The notes under the pieces: generated by a model
The model's database searches: none
What the model was told of the DNA's origin: nothing
The model's input: only the letters and a program-made list of their open reading frames with translations
Position numbers and translations under genes: made by a program
Assembly (NCBI RefSeq): GCF_900109145.1
Contig: NZ_FNYY01000018.1
Coordinates: forward strand, 1 to 64,000
Origin: Marinovum algicola
GTDB lineage: Bacteria > Pseudomonadota > Alphaproteobacteria > Rhodobacterales > Rhodobacteraceae
Length of the DNA stretch: 64,000 nt
Reading direction: 5' to 3'
Shown: positions 15,768 to 24,171 of the stretch, piece by piece
Layout: every line of letters begins with the position of its first letter
Position numbering within the stretch: the first letter of the stretch is position 1

Positions 15768-16877
15768 TCACGCGGCGGCGTTGATCGGTTCGGCCTTGGT
15801 TGCTTCGGTCAGGATCGGCAGCACCTTGTCCGCCATCAGGATCATGCCCTTGCGGCCAAGCTCGTAATCGGTCCAGTCGTGGCCGGCATAGACCAGGTGC
15901 TTGAACGGCCCGGTCTCTTCCCGCAGGGCGAGGATTTGGTCGGCCACGGACTCCGGGTCGCCATGGATCACCAGCCGGTCGAGCACGTAATCGAGCGTCA
16001 CCGCCTCGTCGGGCATGTTCTGGTCTTCCTTGAAGAGGTTGAGCCGCCCGCCCTTGCGCATCTTGGTCAGCAGTTGCGAATAGTAATAGACATAGGGGCT
16101 TCCCGGATCGCGCGCATAGGCCCGCGCGGTCTCCCGGTCATCGGCGACGCAGATGTTCTTGGCGACGCGCCAGTCGGCATAATCCGGCACGATCCCGGCC
16201 TTTTCGCAGCCCTCGACGTATTTCGGCCAATGGGTGGCGGCCCATTTCGGCAACAGGAAATTGCCCGAAATCGGCTGCCACCCGCGTTCGGCCATGGCGC
16301 TGACACCCTTGGAAAACGGCGCGACGGCGGTGCCGACGATGGGCGGATGCGGATCCTGATAGGGCTTCATGATGTCGCCCTGGCCGATTTCGGGCATCAT
16401 GGTGCGCGCGGTCGAGACCTCCCAGAAATCGCCCTTGAGGTTGTAGGGCGCCTGCCCTTTCCAGATGTCGAGCACCATGTCGATGCATTCGACGAACATG
16501 GCGTTGCGGTCCTTGTCGATCGAGCCGAAGGCCTCGGCATCCGACATCAGCCCGCCAGGCGAAATGCCGAAGTTGAGCCGGCCCTCGAGCATGTGATCGA
16601 GCATCGCCACCTCGGCGGCGATCCGCGCCGGATGCGAATTTGGCATGTTCACCGTGCCGGTGCCCAGACGGATCTGCTTGGTCTCATAGGCCAGGCTGGC
16701 AAGGAAGGCGACGCAGGAGGTGATGATCTCGGCCTGGTCGGTGGTGTGCTCGCCGCAATAGGCCTCGGCATAGCCCAGCTCGTCGGCCAGAAGAAACGCC
16801 TCGCGATCTTCGGCAAGGCTCTGTGCAAAGGGCTTGCCCAGCGGGTGAATCGGCATCGTGAAGAACGACAGTTTCAT
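15768..16877 (-). CDS. Luciferase-like FMN-dependent monooxygenase (limonene monooxygenase type)
   Basis: The product has 369 residues, starting MKLSFFTMPIHPLGKPF at 16877 after AGGAGACACC. The barrel motifs of the luciferase-like family are intact: YCGEHTTDQAE, RLGTGTVNMPNSHPARIAAE, LDHMLEGRLNFGISPGG. The subgroup resembles limonene 1,2-monooxygenase-like enzymes. It uses reduced flavin, here presumably from the reductase encoded 27 bases downstream in the same operon. The substrate is unknown; nearby regulators and GSTs fit an aromatic or terpenoid compound, which is inference. Confidence 0.82.
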   Translation of the reverse strand: MKLSFFTMPIHPLGKPFAQSLAEDREAFLLADELGYAEAYCGEHTTDQAEIITSCVAFLASLAYETKQIRLGTGTVNMPNSHPARIAAEVAMLDHMLEGRLNFGISPGGLMSDAEAFGSIDKDRNAMFVECIDMVLDIWKGQAPYNLKGDFWEVSTARTMMPEIGQGDIMKPYQDPHPPIVGTAVAPFSKGVSAMAERGWQPISGNFLLPKWAATHWPKYVEGCEKAGIVPDYADWRVAKNICVADDRETARAYARDPGSPYVYYYSQLLTKMRKGGRLNLFKEDQNMPDEAVTLDYVLDRLVIHGDPESVADQILALREETGPFKHLVYAGHDWTDYELGRKGMILMADKVLPILTEATKAEPINAAA

Positions 16878-16951
16878 CAGGTGTCTCCTTGGCTTCCCCG
16901 ACACTTTGGCGCAGGGAAGCCAGCGGAAAAACTGAAAGTTTCTGATGTTTG

Positions 16952-16969
16952 CTATCGGGTTTCCTGATG
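16952..16969. promoter_or_regulatory. LysR-type operator candidate upstream of the monooxygenase gene
   Basis: CTATCGGGTTTCCTGATG matches the 18-mer upstream of the LysR gene at most positions and contains ATCGG-N5-CTGAT. It lies 75 bases upstream of the monooxygenase start. A partial further copy, GTTTCTGATG, is at 16938-16947. The alternative is that these are weak 3' hairpins of the AraC gene that stops at 16978. Confidence 0.4.
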
Positions 16970-16977
16970 ACCCTCGC

Positions 16978-17721
16978 TCACTCCGCCTGCCGGTGCCGAA
17001 GCTCGATCGGCAGCGCACCGAACTGCTTGCGGAAGGCGCGGGTAAAGCCCTCGGCGGAGCCATAGCCGTAGCGCCGCGCGATGGCATCGACCCGGTGCCC
17101 CTTGTCAACGTCCTGCCGCGCCAGCGTCAGCCGCCAGCGGCGCAGATAGGCGGCCGGCGGTTCGCCCACAGAGGTCAGGAACATCTCGGCAAAGCGGCTG
17201 CGCGACAGCCCGGCGATCTCGGCCAGGTCTTCATTGCGCCAGTTGCGCCCCGGCGTGTCGTGGATGGCAACGATGGCGCGGCTCAGGCGCGGATCCGACA
17301 GGCCGGCAAGCACGCCCGGCCGGGTCGAGCCGGCCTCGATCTGGCCGCGCAGGATGCGCACCACCAGAACCTCGCCCAGCCGGTTCATCACCGAGGCCGC
17401 GCCGCAACGCTGCATCTCCATCTCGGCCTTCATCAGCATCGCCAGCGCCATGGTCTCTTCGTCGCAGGTCAGATCCACCTCGATGCGGTCCGGCAGGGCC
17501 GAAACCAGCGGGTTGGAAATGCCGCCCCAATCGACCCTGGCGGCCACCACCGCGCGTGCCGCGCCTAACTCGAACCCGGCGGCGCGCGGCTGAAAGAGCG
17601 CCTTGCAGGGGCGGCCCTGCGCATCCTCCAGAACCACCAGCGTCGCCGCCTCCGGCGGCGCCGGATGCACCTCCAGGGTGAAGCGCGAGATCAGGGTGGT
17701 CAGACGGTCATGACGGGACAT
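16978..17721 (-). CDS. AraC-family transcriptional regulator
   Basis: The product has 247 residues, slightly short for the family. An N-terminal cupin-like sensing domain (residues about 20-120) is followed by two helix-turn-helix units: NEDLAEIAGLSRSRFAEMF and VDAIARRYGYGSAEGFTRAF, ending FGALPIELRHRQ. It is divergent from the peroxiredoxin gene at 17809 and upstream of the monooxygenase operon, so either could be its target. No strong ribosome-binding site is seen before the ATG. Confidence 0.85.
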   Translation of the reverse strand: MSRHDRLTTLISRFTLEVHPAPPEAATLVVLEDAQGRPCKALFQPRAAGFELGAARAVVAARVDWGGISNPLVSALPDRIEVDLTCDEETMALAMLMKAEMEMQRCGAASVMNRLGEVLVVRILRGQIEAGSTRPGVLAGLSDPRLSRAIVAIHDTPGRNWRNEDLAEIAGLSRSRFAEMFLTSVGEPPAAYLRRWRLTLARQDVDKGHRVDAIARRYGYGSAEGFTRAFRKQFGALPIELRHRQAE

Positions 17722-17808
17722 TTCGGCGTTTCGGTCGGTTTTTTAGGAGTCTTGTGACAACACCTTCTGAAATACACCCAGCAGACCGAAAGCAACAAGA
17801 GAAAATCC

Positions 17809-18345
17809 ATGCTCATCCCCCGCAAGAAAACGCCCGACCTTTCCGTTCCCACCCTCGACCACGGCAATTTCGACCTCTCCACCGAGGTGTCCGAACGTGG
17901 CACGGTGATCTGTTTCTACCGCGGGCTGCATTGTCCGATCTGCGCCAATTACCTGACCGAGCTGCAAAAGCGGGTTGCCGATTTCGCCGAGCGCGGCGTC
18001 AACACCATCGCCATCAGCTCGGACGGCGAGGATCGCGCGCGTCTGATGGCTGACAAAATCGGCGCCGATACTCTGCGCTTTGGCTATGACCTTTCGCTCG
18101 CCAAGGCGCGGGACTGGGGCCTCTATATCTCGACCTCCAAGGGCAAGACATCAATCGGCATCGAAGAGCCGCCGCTGTTCTCCGAGCCCGGCCTGTTCCT
18201 CGTCTCGCCGGGCCAGACGCTGTATTACGGCTCGGTGCAGACCATGCCCTTTGTCCGGCCGCATTTCGCCGAGCTGGTCAAGGCGGTCGACTTCGCCATC
18301 GAAAAGGACTATCCGGCGCGCGGCGAATATACCGGCGCGGTCTGA
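17809..18345 (+). CDS. Peroxiredoxin-like protein (AhpC/TSA family)
   Basis: The product has 178 residues with a thioredoxin fold. FYRGLHCPICANYLTEL puts cysteines at about residues 42 and 45, so the active site is CxxC rather than the single peroxidatic cysteine of classical peroxiredoxins. GVNTIAISSDGEDRARLMAD is typical of the family. No signal peptide is visible, so it acts in the cytoplasm. It is divergent from the AraC regulator, across a gap carrying TTTCGGTC (17729-17736) and its inverse GACCGAAA (17784-17791). Confidence 0.8.
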   Translation: MLIPRKKTPDLSVPTLDHGNFDLSTEVSERGTVICFYRGLHCPICANYLTELQKRVADFAERGVNTIAISSDGEDRARLMADKIGADTLRFGYDLSLAKARDWGLYISTSKGKTSIGIEEPPLFSEPGLFLVSPGQTLYYGSVQTMPFVRPHFAELVKAVDFAIEKDYPARGEYTGAV

Positions 18346-18384
18346 TGTCAGGGGCCAGGGCAGCCCACCTGCCCCGGCCGCACC

Positions 18385-19464
18385 TCACGCGAGGCGCAGG
18401 CTCCGCTCGGTCTCGCTGTCGAAGAGGTGCACGGCCTCGATCTCGGGCGTGATCGCGATCACCTCGCCGATCCGCACCGAGGTCTGGCCGGCCAGATGCA
18501 GGGTGATCCCCGTGCCGTTGCGCAGCTTGCCATAGAGGTAGGAATCGCCGCCCAGCTGCTCGATCGTCGCCACCTCGAGCGTGATCGGCCCGTCCTCGCC
18601 GGCACGCAGCTGGTTGGGCCGGATGCCAAGCGTCACCGCCTCGCCCGGCTGCTGGGCAAACCCCGTCTCTGGCAGGGTCAGGCGTTCGCCGGTCTCGAGC
18701 TCCATCACGGTGCGGTCGCTCCCGGACACCCGACCGCGGATGAAGTTCATCTTGGGCGAGCCGATGAACCCGGCGACAAAGAGATTGTCGGGCCGGTTGT
18801 AGAGATCGAGCGGGCGGCCGAATTGTTCCAGCCGGCCAAGCCGCAGCACCGCGATCTTGTCGGCCATTGTCATGGCTTCGACCTGATCGTGGGTGACATA
18901 GATCATCGAGTTCTGAAGCCGCCGGTGCAGCGCCACGATCTCGCCGCGCATTTCGACGCGCAGCTCCGCGTCGAGGTTCGACAGCGGCTCATCGAACAGG
19001 AACACCTTGGGCTCGCGCACCACCGCCCGGCCGATGGCCACCCGTTGGCGCTGGCCGCCCGAGAGGTCCTTGGGGCGGCGGTCGAGCAGCATGTCGATTT
19101 GCAGCATCTTCGCCACCTCGCCCACCTTGCGTTCGATCTCGGCGCGGGGTGTGTTGATGTTTTCAAGCCCGAAAGACAGGTTCTGGCGCACCGACATATG
19201 TGGGTAGAGCGCATAGGACTGGAACACCATGGCCAGCCCCCGGTCGGCGGCGGGCACGCGGTTGACCACCTCGTCGCCAATGCGGATATCGCCGCCGGTG
19301 ATCGGCTCGAGCCCGGAAATCATCCGCAAGAGCGTGGACTTGCCGCAGCCCGACGGCCCGACAAAGACGCAGAATTCGCCGTGGGCAATATCGAGATCGA
19401 TGCCCTTGATCACCTCGGCCACGCCGTAGGATTTCTTGACGTTTTTCAGTTCGACCCTGGCCAT
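18385..19464 (-). CDS. ABC importer ATP-binding protein of the putative sulfoquinovose cluster
   Basis: A 359-residue MalK/UgpC-type ATPase: Walker [10 protein letters not shown] near residue 38, LSGGQ near 135, Walker B VFLFDEP, H-loop THDQ, and a C-terminal regulatory domain from about residue 240. It is the last gene of the block on the minus strand from 29533 and energises the permeases encoded at 19490 and 20617. It is convergent with the peroxiredoxin gene. Confidence 0.88.
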   Translation of the reverse strand: MARVELKNVKKSYGVAEVIKGIDLDIAHGEFCVFVGPSGCGKSTLLRMISGLEPITGGDIRIGDEVVNRVPAADRGLAMVFQSYALYPHMSVRQNLSFGLENINTPRAEIERKVGEVAKMLQIDMLLDRRPKDLSGGQRQRVAIGRAVVREPKVFLFDEPLSNLDAELRVEMRGEIVALHRRLQNSMIYVTHDQVEAMTMADKIAVLRLGRLEQFGRPLDLYNRPDNLFVAGFIGSPKMNFIRGRVSGSDRTVMELETGERLTLPETGFAQQPGEAVTLGIRPNQLRAGEDGPITLEVATIEQLGGDSYLYGKLRNGTGITLHLAGQTSVRIGEVIAITPEIEAVHLFDSETERSLRLA

Positions 19465-19489
19465 CTCAGCCCTTTCTGTTGTCCAGCCG

Positions 19490-20542
19490 TCACTTGCCGC
19501 CTGTCGAGGCGATACCGGTGGCGATGTATTTCTGTAGGAACATGAAGACGCAGGCGATTGGCAAAAGCGTCAGCACCGTCATCGCCAGCAGGCTGGGCCA
19601 GTCGGTCTGCAACTCGCCCTGAAAGGAATTGAGCGCCAATTGCAGGGTGAAGTTCTCGGTCCGTGTCAGCACGATCAGCGGCCAGAGGAAATCGTTCCAG
19701 CGCCACATGATCGCGAGGATCGCCAATACCGCGATGGCGGGCGCCGAAAGCGGCACGATGATCCGCCAGAAGATCTTCCATTCGCTGGCCTTGTCCATGC
19801 GCGCGGCATCGAGGATCTCGTCGGGGATGGTGATCATGTATTGCCTGAGCAGGAACACTCCGGTCGGTGTCGCCGCGCCTGGGATGATGACGCCCCAGAG
19901 CGAATTGAACATACCCATTTCCGTGACGATCAGGAACAGCGGCACCAGCACTACGGTCTGAGGGATCATCAGGGTGCCGATGACAAGGAGCAGCACGGCG
20001 GTGCGCCCGCGAAACTCGTATTTCGACAGGACAAAGGCCGCCATGGAATTCACCAGCAGCATAAGCGCCGTGGCCATGACCGTGATGAAGGTGGAATTCC
20101 AGAAGAATTGCAGGAAGTTGAACCGTTCGAACAGCGAGGTGTAGTTCTCGGTGGCAAAGGCCACATCCTCGATCGGTGCCAGCGTGTCGGCGGGAATGCG
20201 AATGCGGGTCTCGGGATCGGCGGGCAGGACCACCTCGGCGCGGCCGGCGGCGCGGCGGGTCTGGCCCACGACCTCGCCGGTCAGTTCGCCCTCGGTGACG
20301 ATGAAGGCCAGAAGCGGCGAGTCGAAGCCTTCGATTTCGAGGGTTTCCTGCGCATATGGCAGGAATCGCGGCGGAAACCGGTCAAGCTCGTTGGGTGACT
20401 TGAAACTCGACAGCACCAGCCAGACCACCGGGCCGAACATCAGGAGCACACCGAAGATCAGGTAGCCGTAAGACACCCAATCGGTCCAGTGCAGCCGGTC
20501 GCGGCCGCGCGTTGCGGTGAGAAAGGACCAGAGTCTAGACAT
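19490..20542 (-). CDS. ABC importer permease (MalG-like) of the putative sulfoquinovose cluster
   Basis: A 350-residue membrane protein, six predicted segments, with the EAA loop EILDAARMDKASEWKIFWRI near residue 250. The periplasmic loop after the first segment is long, about 90 residues. It pairs with the permease encoded upstream. GAGGCAGC lies before the ATG at 20542. In Agrobacterium, sulfo-SMO clusters carry two such permeases for sulfoquinovosyl glycerol uptake. Confidence 0.87.
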   Translation of the reverse strand: MSRLWSFLTATRGRDRLHWTDWVSYGYLIFGVLLMFGPVVWLVLSSFKSPNELDRFPPRFLPYAQETLEIEGFDSPLLAFIVTEGELTGEVVGQTRRAAGRAEVVLPADPETRIRIPADTLAPIEDVAFATENYTSLFERFNFLQFFWNSTFITVMATALMLLVNSMAAFVLSKYEFRGRTAVLLLVIGTLMIPQTVVLVPLFLIVTEMGMFNSLWGVIIPGAATPTGVFLLRQYMITIPDEILDAARMDKASEWKIFWRIIVPLSAPAIAVLAILAIMWRWNDFLWPLIVLTRTENFTLQLALNSFQGELQTDWPSLLAMTVLTLLPIACVFMFLQKYIATGIASTGGK

Positions 20543-20616
20543 TGCGCTGCCTCTGTTGATTGGGGCCGCTGGATTTCGGGCGGAGCGCCCGGCGCGTCTT
20601 CCTGGCTGATGTCAGC

Positions 20617-21585
20617 TCACCCATTTACATTCCTCCGGTTCACCCAAAGCTGGATCAGCGTCAGCACCACCAGCACCCCGGCCACCAGAAGCGAGGCGGC
20701 GGCGGCAAGGCCGAACAGACGCGGCGCGCCGGCAAAGCCCTCTTCGTAAATGTACTGGATGATGAAGGTGGTCGCCGTGCCCGGCCCGCCGCCGGTAAAG
20801 GCGTAGATCTCGTCAAAGGTCTGAACCCCCTTGATCAGCGCCAGCACCAGCACCACCAGCATGGTCGGCGCCAGCAAAGGCAGGGTGATCCGGCGAAAGG
20901 TCCGCCAGGCCGAGGCGCGATCCATGATCGCCGCCTCGTAGACGTCGCGCGGGATCGCCTGAAGGCCCGCCAGAAGGATCAGCGTGTAAAAGCCCATATG
21001 CGCCCAGACCGAGATGAAGACCGACCAGCCGAAGGCCCAATCGGCCTGCACCAGCCAGTTGACCCCGCCGACGCCGGTCCAGTCGAGAAAGGCGTTGAGC
21101 ACGCCCTCGCGTTGCAGGATCCACTTCCAGATCAGCGCCACCACCACCGGCGACAGCAGCACCGGAAAGAAGAACACCGACCGGAAGAAACCGCGCGCGC
21201 GAATGTCGCGATTGAGGATCAGCGCGGTCAGCAGGGCAAACCCCACCATGAACCCCACTTGCAGCGTGACAAACCACAAGGTGTTCCACACCGCCCGCCA
21301 GAACTTGTCCTCGCGGCAGGAATTGGCGTCGAGGTAATTGCCGCAATCGGTCAGCGTGACGAAGTTGCGGGCCCCGACATAGGGCCGGTCCGAGAGCAGC
21401 ACATTGTCGCTGCCCGTGGTGGCGTAGAAGATGTTGAGAATGACCGGGAGAAAGGCAAACAGCCCGAACAGGATCAGGTTCGGCGCCAGGAAGACCCAGG
21501 CCAGCCGGTTGATCCCCAGCAGGCGCTGAAGCGCCAGCATCGGTATCTCGATGACCCGCATGACGGGCGTGATGATCCGCAGCAT
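20617..21585 (-). CDS. ABC importer permease (MalF-like) of the putative sulfoquinovose cluster
   Basis: A 322-residue membrane protein with six predicted segments and the EAA loop YEAAIMDRASAWRTFRRITL near residue 225. A cysteine pair (DCGNYLDANSCRE) sits in the first periplasmic loop. The ATG at 21585 follows GGGGGG. A GC-rich inverted repeat just upstream (about 21607-21627) may lower expression relative to the binding protein. Confidence 0.87.
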   Translation of the reverse strand: MLRIITPVMRVIEIPMLALQRLLGINRLAWVFLAPNLILFGLFAFLPVILNIFYATTGSDNVLLSDRPYVGARNFVTLTDCGNYLDANSCREDKFWRAVWNTLWFVTLQVGFMVGFALLTALILNRDIRARGFFRSVFFFPVLLSPVVVALIWKWILQREGVLNAFLDWTGVGGVNWLVQADWAFGWSVFISVWAHMGFYTLILLAGLQAIPRDVYEAAIMDRASAWRTFRRITLPLLAPTMLVVLVLALIKGVQTFDEIYAFTGGGPGTATTFIIQYIYEEGFAGAPRLFGLAAAASLLVAGVLVVLTLIQLWVNRRNVNG

Positions 21586-21641
21586 ATGTCCCCCCGACCC
21601 TCGATAGGTGCCCCCCGCGCCCGGCGCGAGGGGCCATGCGC

Positions 21642-22901
21642 TTATTGCGCTTCGCTCATGGCGGCTTCGAGGTCGTCGTTCATCCGCGCCAGCGCCTCTT
21701 CGACGCTCAGCTCGCCGACGATGGCCTGGCTCAGGCGCTCGACGGTGATGCCGTACATCGCGCGGTTGCCGGAATAGCCCTGATAGGCAAAGGCCTCGGG
21801 CGCCACGTTGGGCAGATCGGCCGCAAAGGCGGTCAGGGCCGCCTGCGCCGCCGGGGTGGCGCCTTCGAACTCGACACCGGTCTGGGCGACGCCGAGATGC
21901 GCCGGCAGGTTGCGGGTGCGGGCCGCGGCTTCGGCATAGATGTCTTCCTGGGCGAGGAAATCGATCACCTTGGCGACGATCTCGGGATGCTCGGTCTGCT
22001 CGAAGCCGACGATGCCGGCGCCGCCGGGCATGCCCGAGCAGGGACCGGCCGGACCACAGGGCGAGCCGACGACTTTCCAGTCGAAGAAGTCGCCCACCTG
22101 TTCATCCATCCGGCCGACTTGCCAGGAGCCGGAGTAGTAGAACACCACCTCGCCATTGATGAATTCCTGGGCCGCATCGGCATAGGTCGCCCCGCCCTGG
22201 CTGGCCCAGACATCGCGTGCCATGGTGCCGTCCTCGTTCCAGCCGACAAAGGCCTCGGCGAAGGGGCCGAAGCCCTCGAAGGTGCCGGTGCCGTCCTCGA
22301 CCAGCTTGGCGCCATAAGACACCGCCGGCCCGGCCACGCGGTGGCCCGAGCGGTCGATCGCCATCGGGAAATCAGCGTCGGTCGCCTCGGCCACCTTGGT
22401 GGCCGCCGCGGCCCAGTCTTCCCAGGTCGCGCCCGCGCCCGGCATCTCGACGCCGGCCTGTTCGAACAGCGTGGCATTGACGAAAGGCCCGGTGATGGTG
22501 AGCTGGGAGTGCATGCCGTAATAGCCGTCCCGGTCGCCGACGCGATACCAGTTCAGTGTCTCGCCAAAAGCCTCGTCCCAATAGCCGGTGTCCACATGCG
22601 GCGCGAGATCGAGGTAGTATTCGTTGAGGCCCCCGGTGTCGGTGATCTTGGCGATATCCGGGCCGGTGCCGGCGGCCAGCTGCACCGGCAGGTTCTCGAC
22701 GATGGCCTGATAGGGCACCTCGTCGACCACCACGTCGACGCCTTCGTTCTGTTCCTCGAAACGGGTCAGTAGATCGTCGTAGACGGCGCATTCATTGCCG
22801 TCGGAATAACACATGAACCGGATTTCCTGCGCCGAGGCGGCGCCTGCGCTGACGGCAAGGCCGGCGGCCAGCGCGGTGGATGTCAGAATGGTCTTTTTCA
22901 T
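21642..22901 (-). CDS. smoF: Extracellular sugar-binding protein, SmoF-like (sulfoquinovosyl glycerol) candidate
   Basis: The product has 419 residues. A Sec signal peptide ends at AGAASA before QEIRFMCYSDGNECAVYDD. The mature protein has the family 1 sugar-binding pattern (PVQLAAGTGPDIAKITD, MAIDRSGHRVAGPAVSYGAK, FYYSGSWQVGRM, CSGMPGGAGIVGF). The symbol follows SmoF of the Agrobacterium sulfo-SMO pathway, which binds sulfoquinovosyl glycerol; it is based on operon context and general resemblance, not on an alignment. AGGAGGATCC precedes the ATG. It should not be confused with the polyol gene smoF at 38517. Confidence 0.65.
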   Translation of the reverse strand: MKKTILTSTALAAGLAVSAGAASAQEIRFMCYSDGNECAVYDDLLTRFEEQNEGVDVVVDEVPYQAIVENLPVQLAAGTGPDIAKITDTGGLNEYYLDLAPHVDTGYWDEAFGETLNWYRVGDRDGYYGMHSQLTITGPFVNATLFEQAGVEMPGAGATWEDWAAAATKVAEATDADFPMAIDRSGHRVAGPAVSYGAKLVEDGTGTFEGFGPFAEAFVGWNEDGTMARDVWASQGGATYADAAQEFINGEVVFYYSGSWQVGRMDEQVGDFFDWKVVGSPCGPAGPCSGMPGGAGIVGFEQTEHPEIVAKVIDFLAQEDIYAEAAARTRNLPAHLGVAQTGVEFEGATPAAQAALTAFAADLPNVAPEAFAYQGYSGNRAMYGITVERLSQAIVGELSVEEALARMNDDLEAAMSEAQ

Positions 22902-22935
22902 TGGTCAGGATCCTCCCTATTGTCCTGTTGGGTCG

Positions 22936-23058
22936 TCAATTTTGCACGGTCTCCGGCGGTGCGCTGCCATGGAACTCTGCGGCTCCTTTCAGCGGCAGAT
23001 CGATACTGCCACCATTGCAGGCCGAGGCATAGAACACTGTGATGCAACGCTGGGTCAT
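22936..23058 (-). CDS. Small 40-residue ORF, probable C-terminal remnant of a Gfo/Idh oxidoreductase
   Basis: An ATG at 23058 overlaps the stop of the oxidoreductase gene (ATGA), and the frame runs 40 codons to TGA at 22936. The product contains CITVFYASACNGGSIDLPL, which looks like the closing helix and strand of Gfo/Idh/MocA proteins; the homologue at 27706 ends AAQESMATGKAVDLRL. The gene upstream already has its own C terminus, so this is best read as a leftover of a second, deleted oxidoreductase. A translated small protein cannot be excluded. Confidence 0.4.
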   Translation of the reverse strand: MTQRCITVFYASACNGGSIDLPLKGAAEFHGSAPPETVQN

Positions 23059-24104
23059 GCGGCCAGATCCTCCGCCGCGCCGCTTTGCGCCGACCGGGTG
23101 ATCGCCTCGATCAGATCCTGGCTGGCCAACCCGGCCTCGCCCGGGGCCACGGGCGCACGGCCCTGGCTCAGCGCCGCGGCGAAATCCTCGATCACCGCCT
23201 GATGCAGATCATGGGAAAAGGCCATCGGATCACCCCGGCCACCGGTGCCGCCCGCCGCGCCAAAGCTCTCGCTCCGGCCGGTACGCCAATCGACCCGAAG
23301 TGCACCGGAATGCAGATGCAAGCTGGCGCGGTCGAAATGCAGGCCGAGGCTCTCGGCCCGGCCGGGGAAAGAGCCGGTGCTGGCGGTCAGCGAACCAAAG
23401 GCGCCGCTGTCGAACTCGAGCCCGGCGACAACGAAATCTTCGGCCTCCATGTCGTGAAACCGCGAGGTCCGGGCCATCGCCCGCACCCTCCGTACCGGTC
23501 CGGTGAGGCTGAGCGCCAGGTCGATGCTATGGATCGCCTGATTGATCAGAACGCCGCCGCCATCGCGGGCATAGGTGCCGCGCCCCGGCTCGTCGTAATA
23601 ACTCTGATCGCGCCACCAGGGCACCGCGATCTCGACCAGCCCCAGCGTACCCAGCGCGCCCGAGGCGACCAGTTCCGCCGCCTTGCGCGAGGCCGCGCGC
23701 ATCCGGTGCTGGAACACCAGACCCAGCCGCACCCCGGCGGCGCGGGCGATTGCCACCACCTCGCGCGCCTCGGCGGCAGTGCGGGCGACCGGCTTTTCCA
23801 GCAGGATATGTTTGCCCGCCGCGGCCAGCGGCCGGATCAGTGCGGCGCGGGCATCCGGCGGGGTGACGATCACCGCGAAATCCACCGCAGGATCGGCGGC
23901 GACCTCGGCCACCGAACCATAGGTCCGCACCGTGTCTCCGGTCAGCTCGGCAGCGGTTTCGGCCAGTTTTGCGGCGCTTGTGCCGCTGCGCGAGGCGATG
24001 CCGCGCAGGGTGACCGCCTTGGACTCGGCCAGCGCCGCGACATGGGTTCGTGCCACCATGCCGGCCCCGATCAGCGCCACCTGGAACGTCTTTTCTTGGG
24101 TCAT
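23055..24104 (-). CDS. Gfo/Idh/MocA-family oxidoreductase (first of two)
   Basis: The product has 349 residues, with the start at 24104 giving MTQEKTFQVALIGAGMVART. A Rossmann domain carries GAGMVA near residue 14 and the family motif EKP at 103-105. The catalytic-region histidine lies in GGGVLINQAIHSIDL (about residue 192). It is encoded inside the putative sulfoquinovose operon, between the hydrolase and the binding protein. It may be a sugar dehydrogenase or an NAD-dependent glycosidase; see also the second family member at 27706. Confidence 0.8.
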   Translation of the reverse strand: MTQEKTFQVALIGAGMVARTHVAALAESKAVTLRGIASRSGTSAAKLAETAAELTGDTVRTYGSVAEVAADPAVDFAVIVTPPDARAALIRPLAAAGKHILLEKPVARTAAEAREVVAIARAAGVRLGLVFQHRMRAASRKAAELVASGALGTLGLVEIAVPWWRDQSYYDEPGRGTYARDGGGVLINQAIHSIDLALSLTGPVRRVRAMARTSRFHDMEAEDFVVAGLEFDSGAFGSLTASTGSFPGRAESLGLHFDRASLHLHSGALRVDWRTGRSESFGAAGGTGGRGDPMAFSHDLHQAVIEDFAAALSQGRAPVAPGEAGLASQDLIEAITRSAQSGAAEDLAA

Positions 24105-24171
24105 GACATGCGCCGCCTCTCCTGGTCGAGGCCAGTCACACACACACCCGGGCGCTTTGTCAAACGCGCCC

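Noticed and set aside
14646-16967. 773-codon open frame on the plus strand
   Set aside because: It is antisense to the flavin reductase and monooxygenase genes, which have full family motifs.
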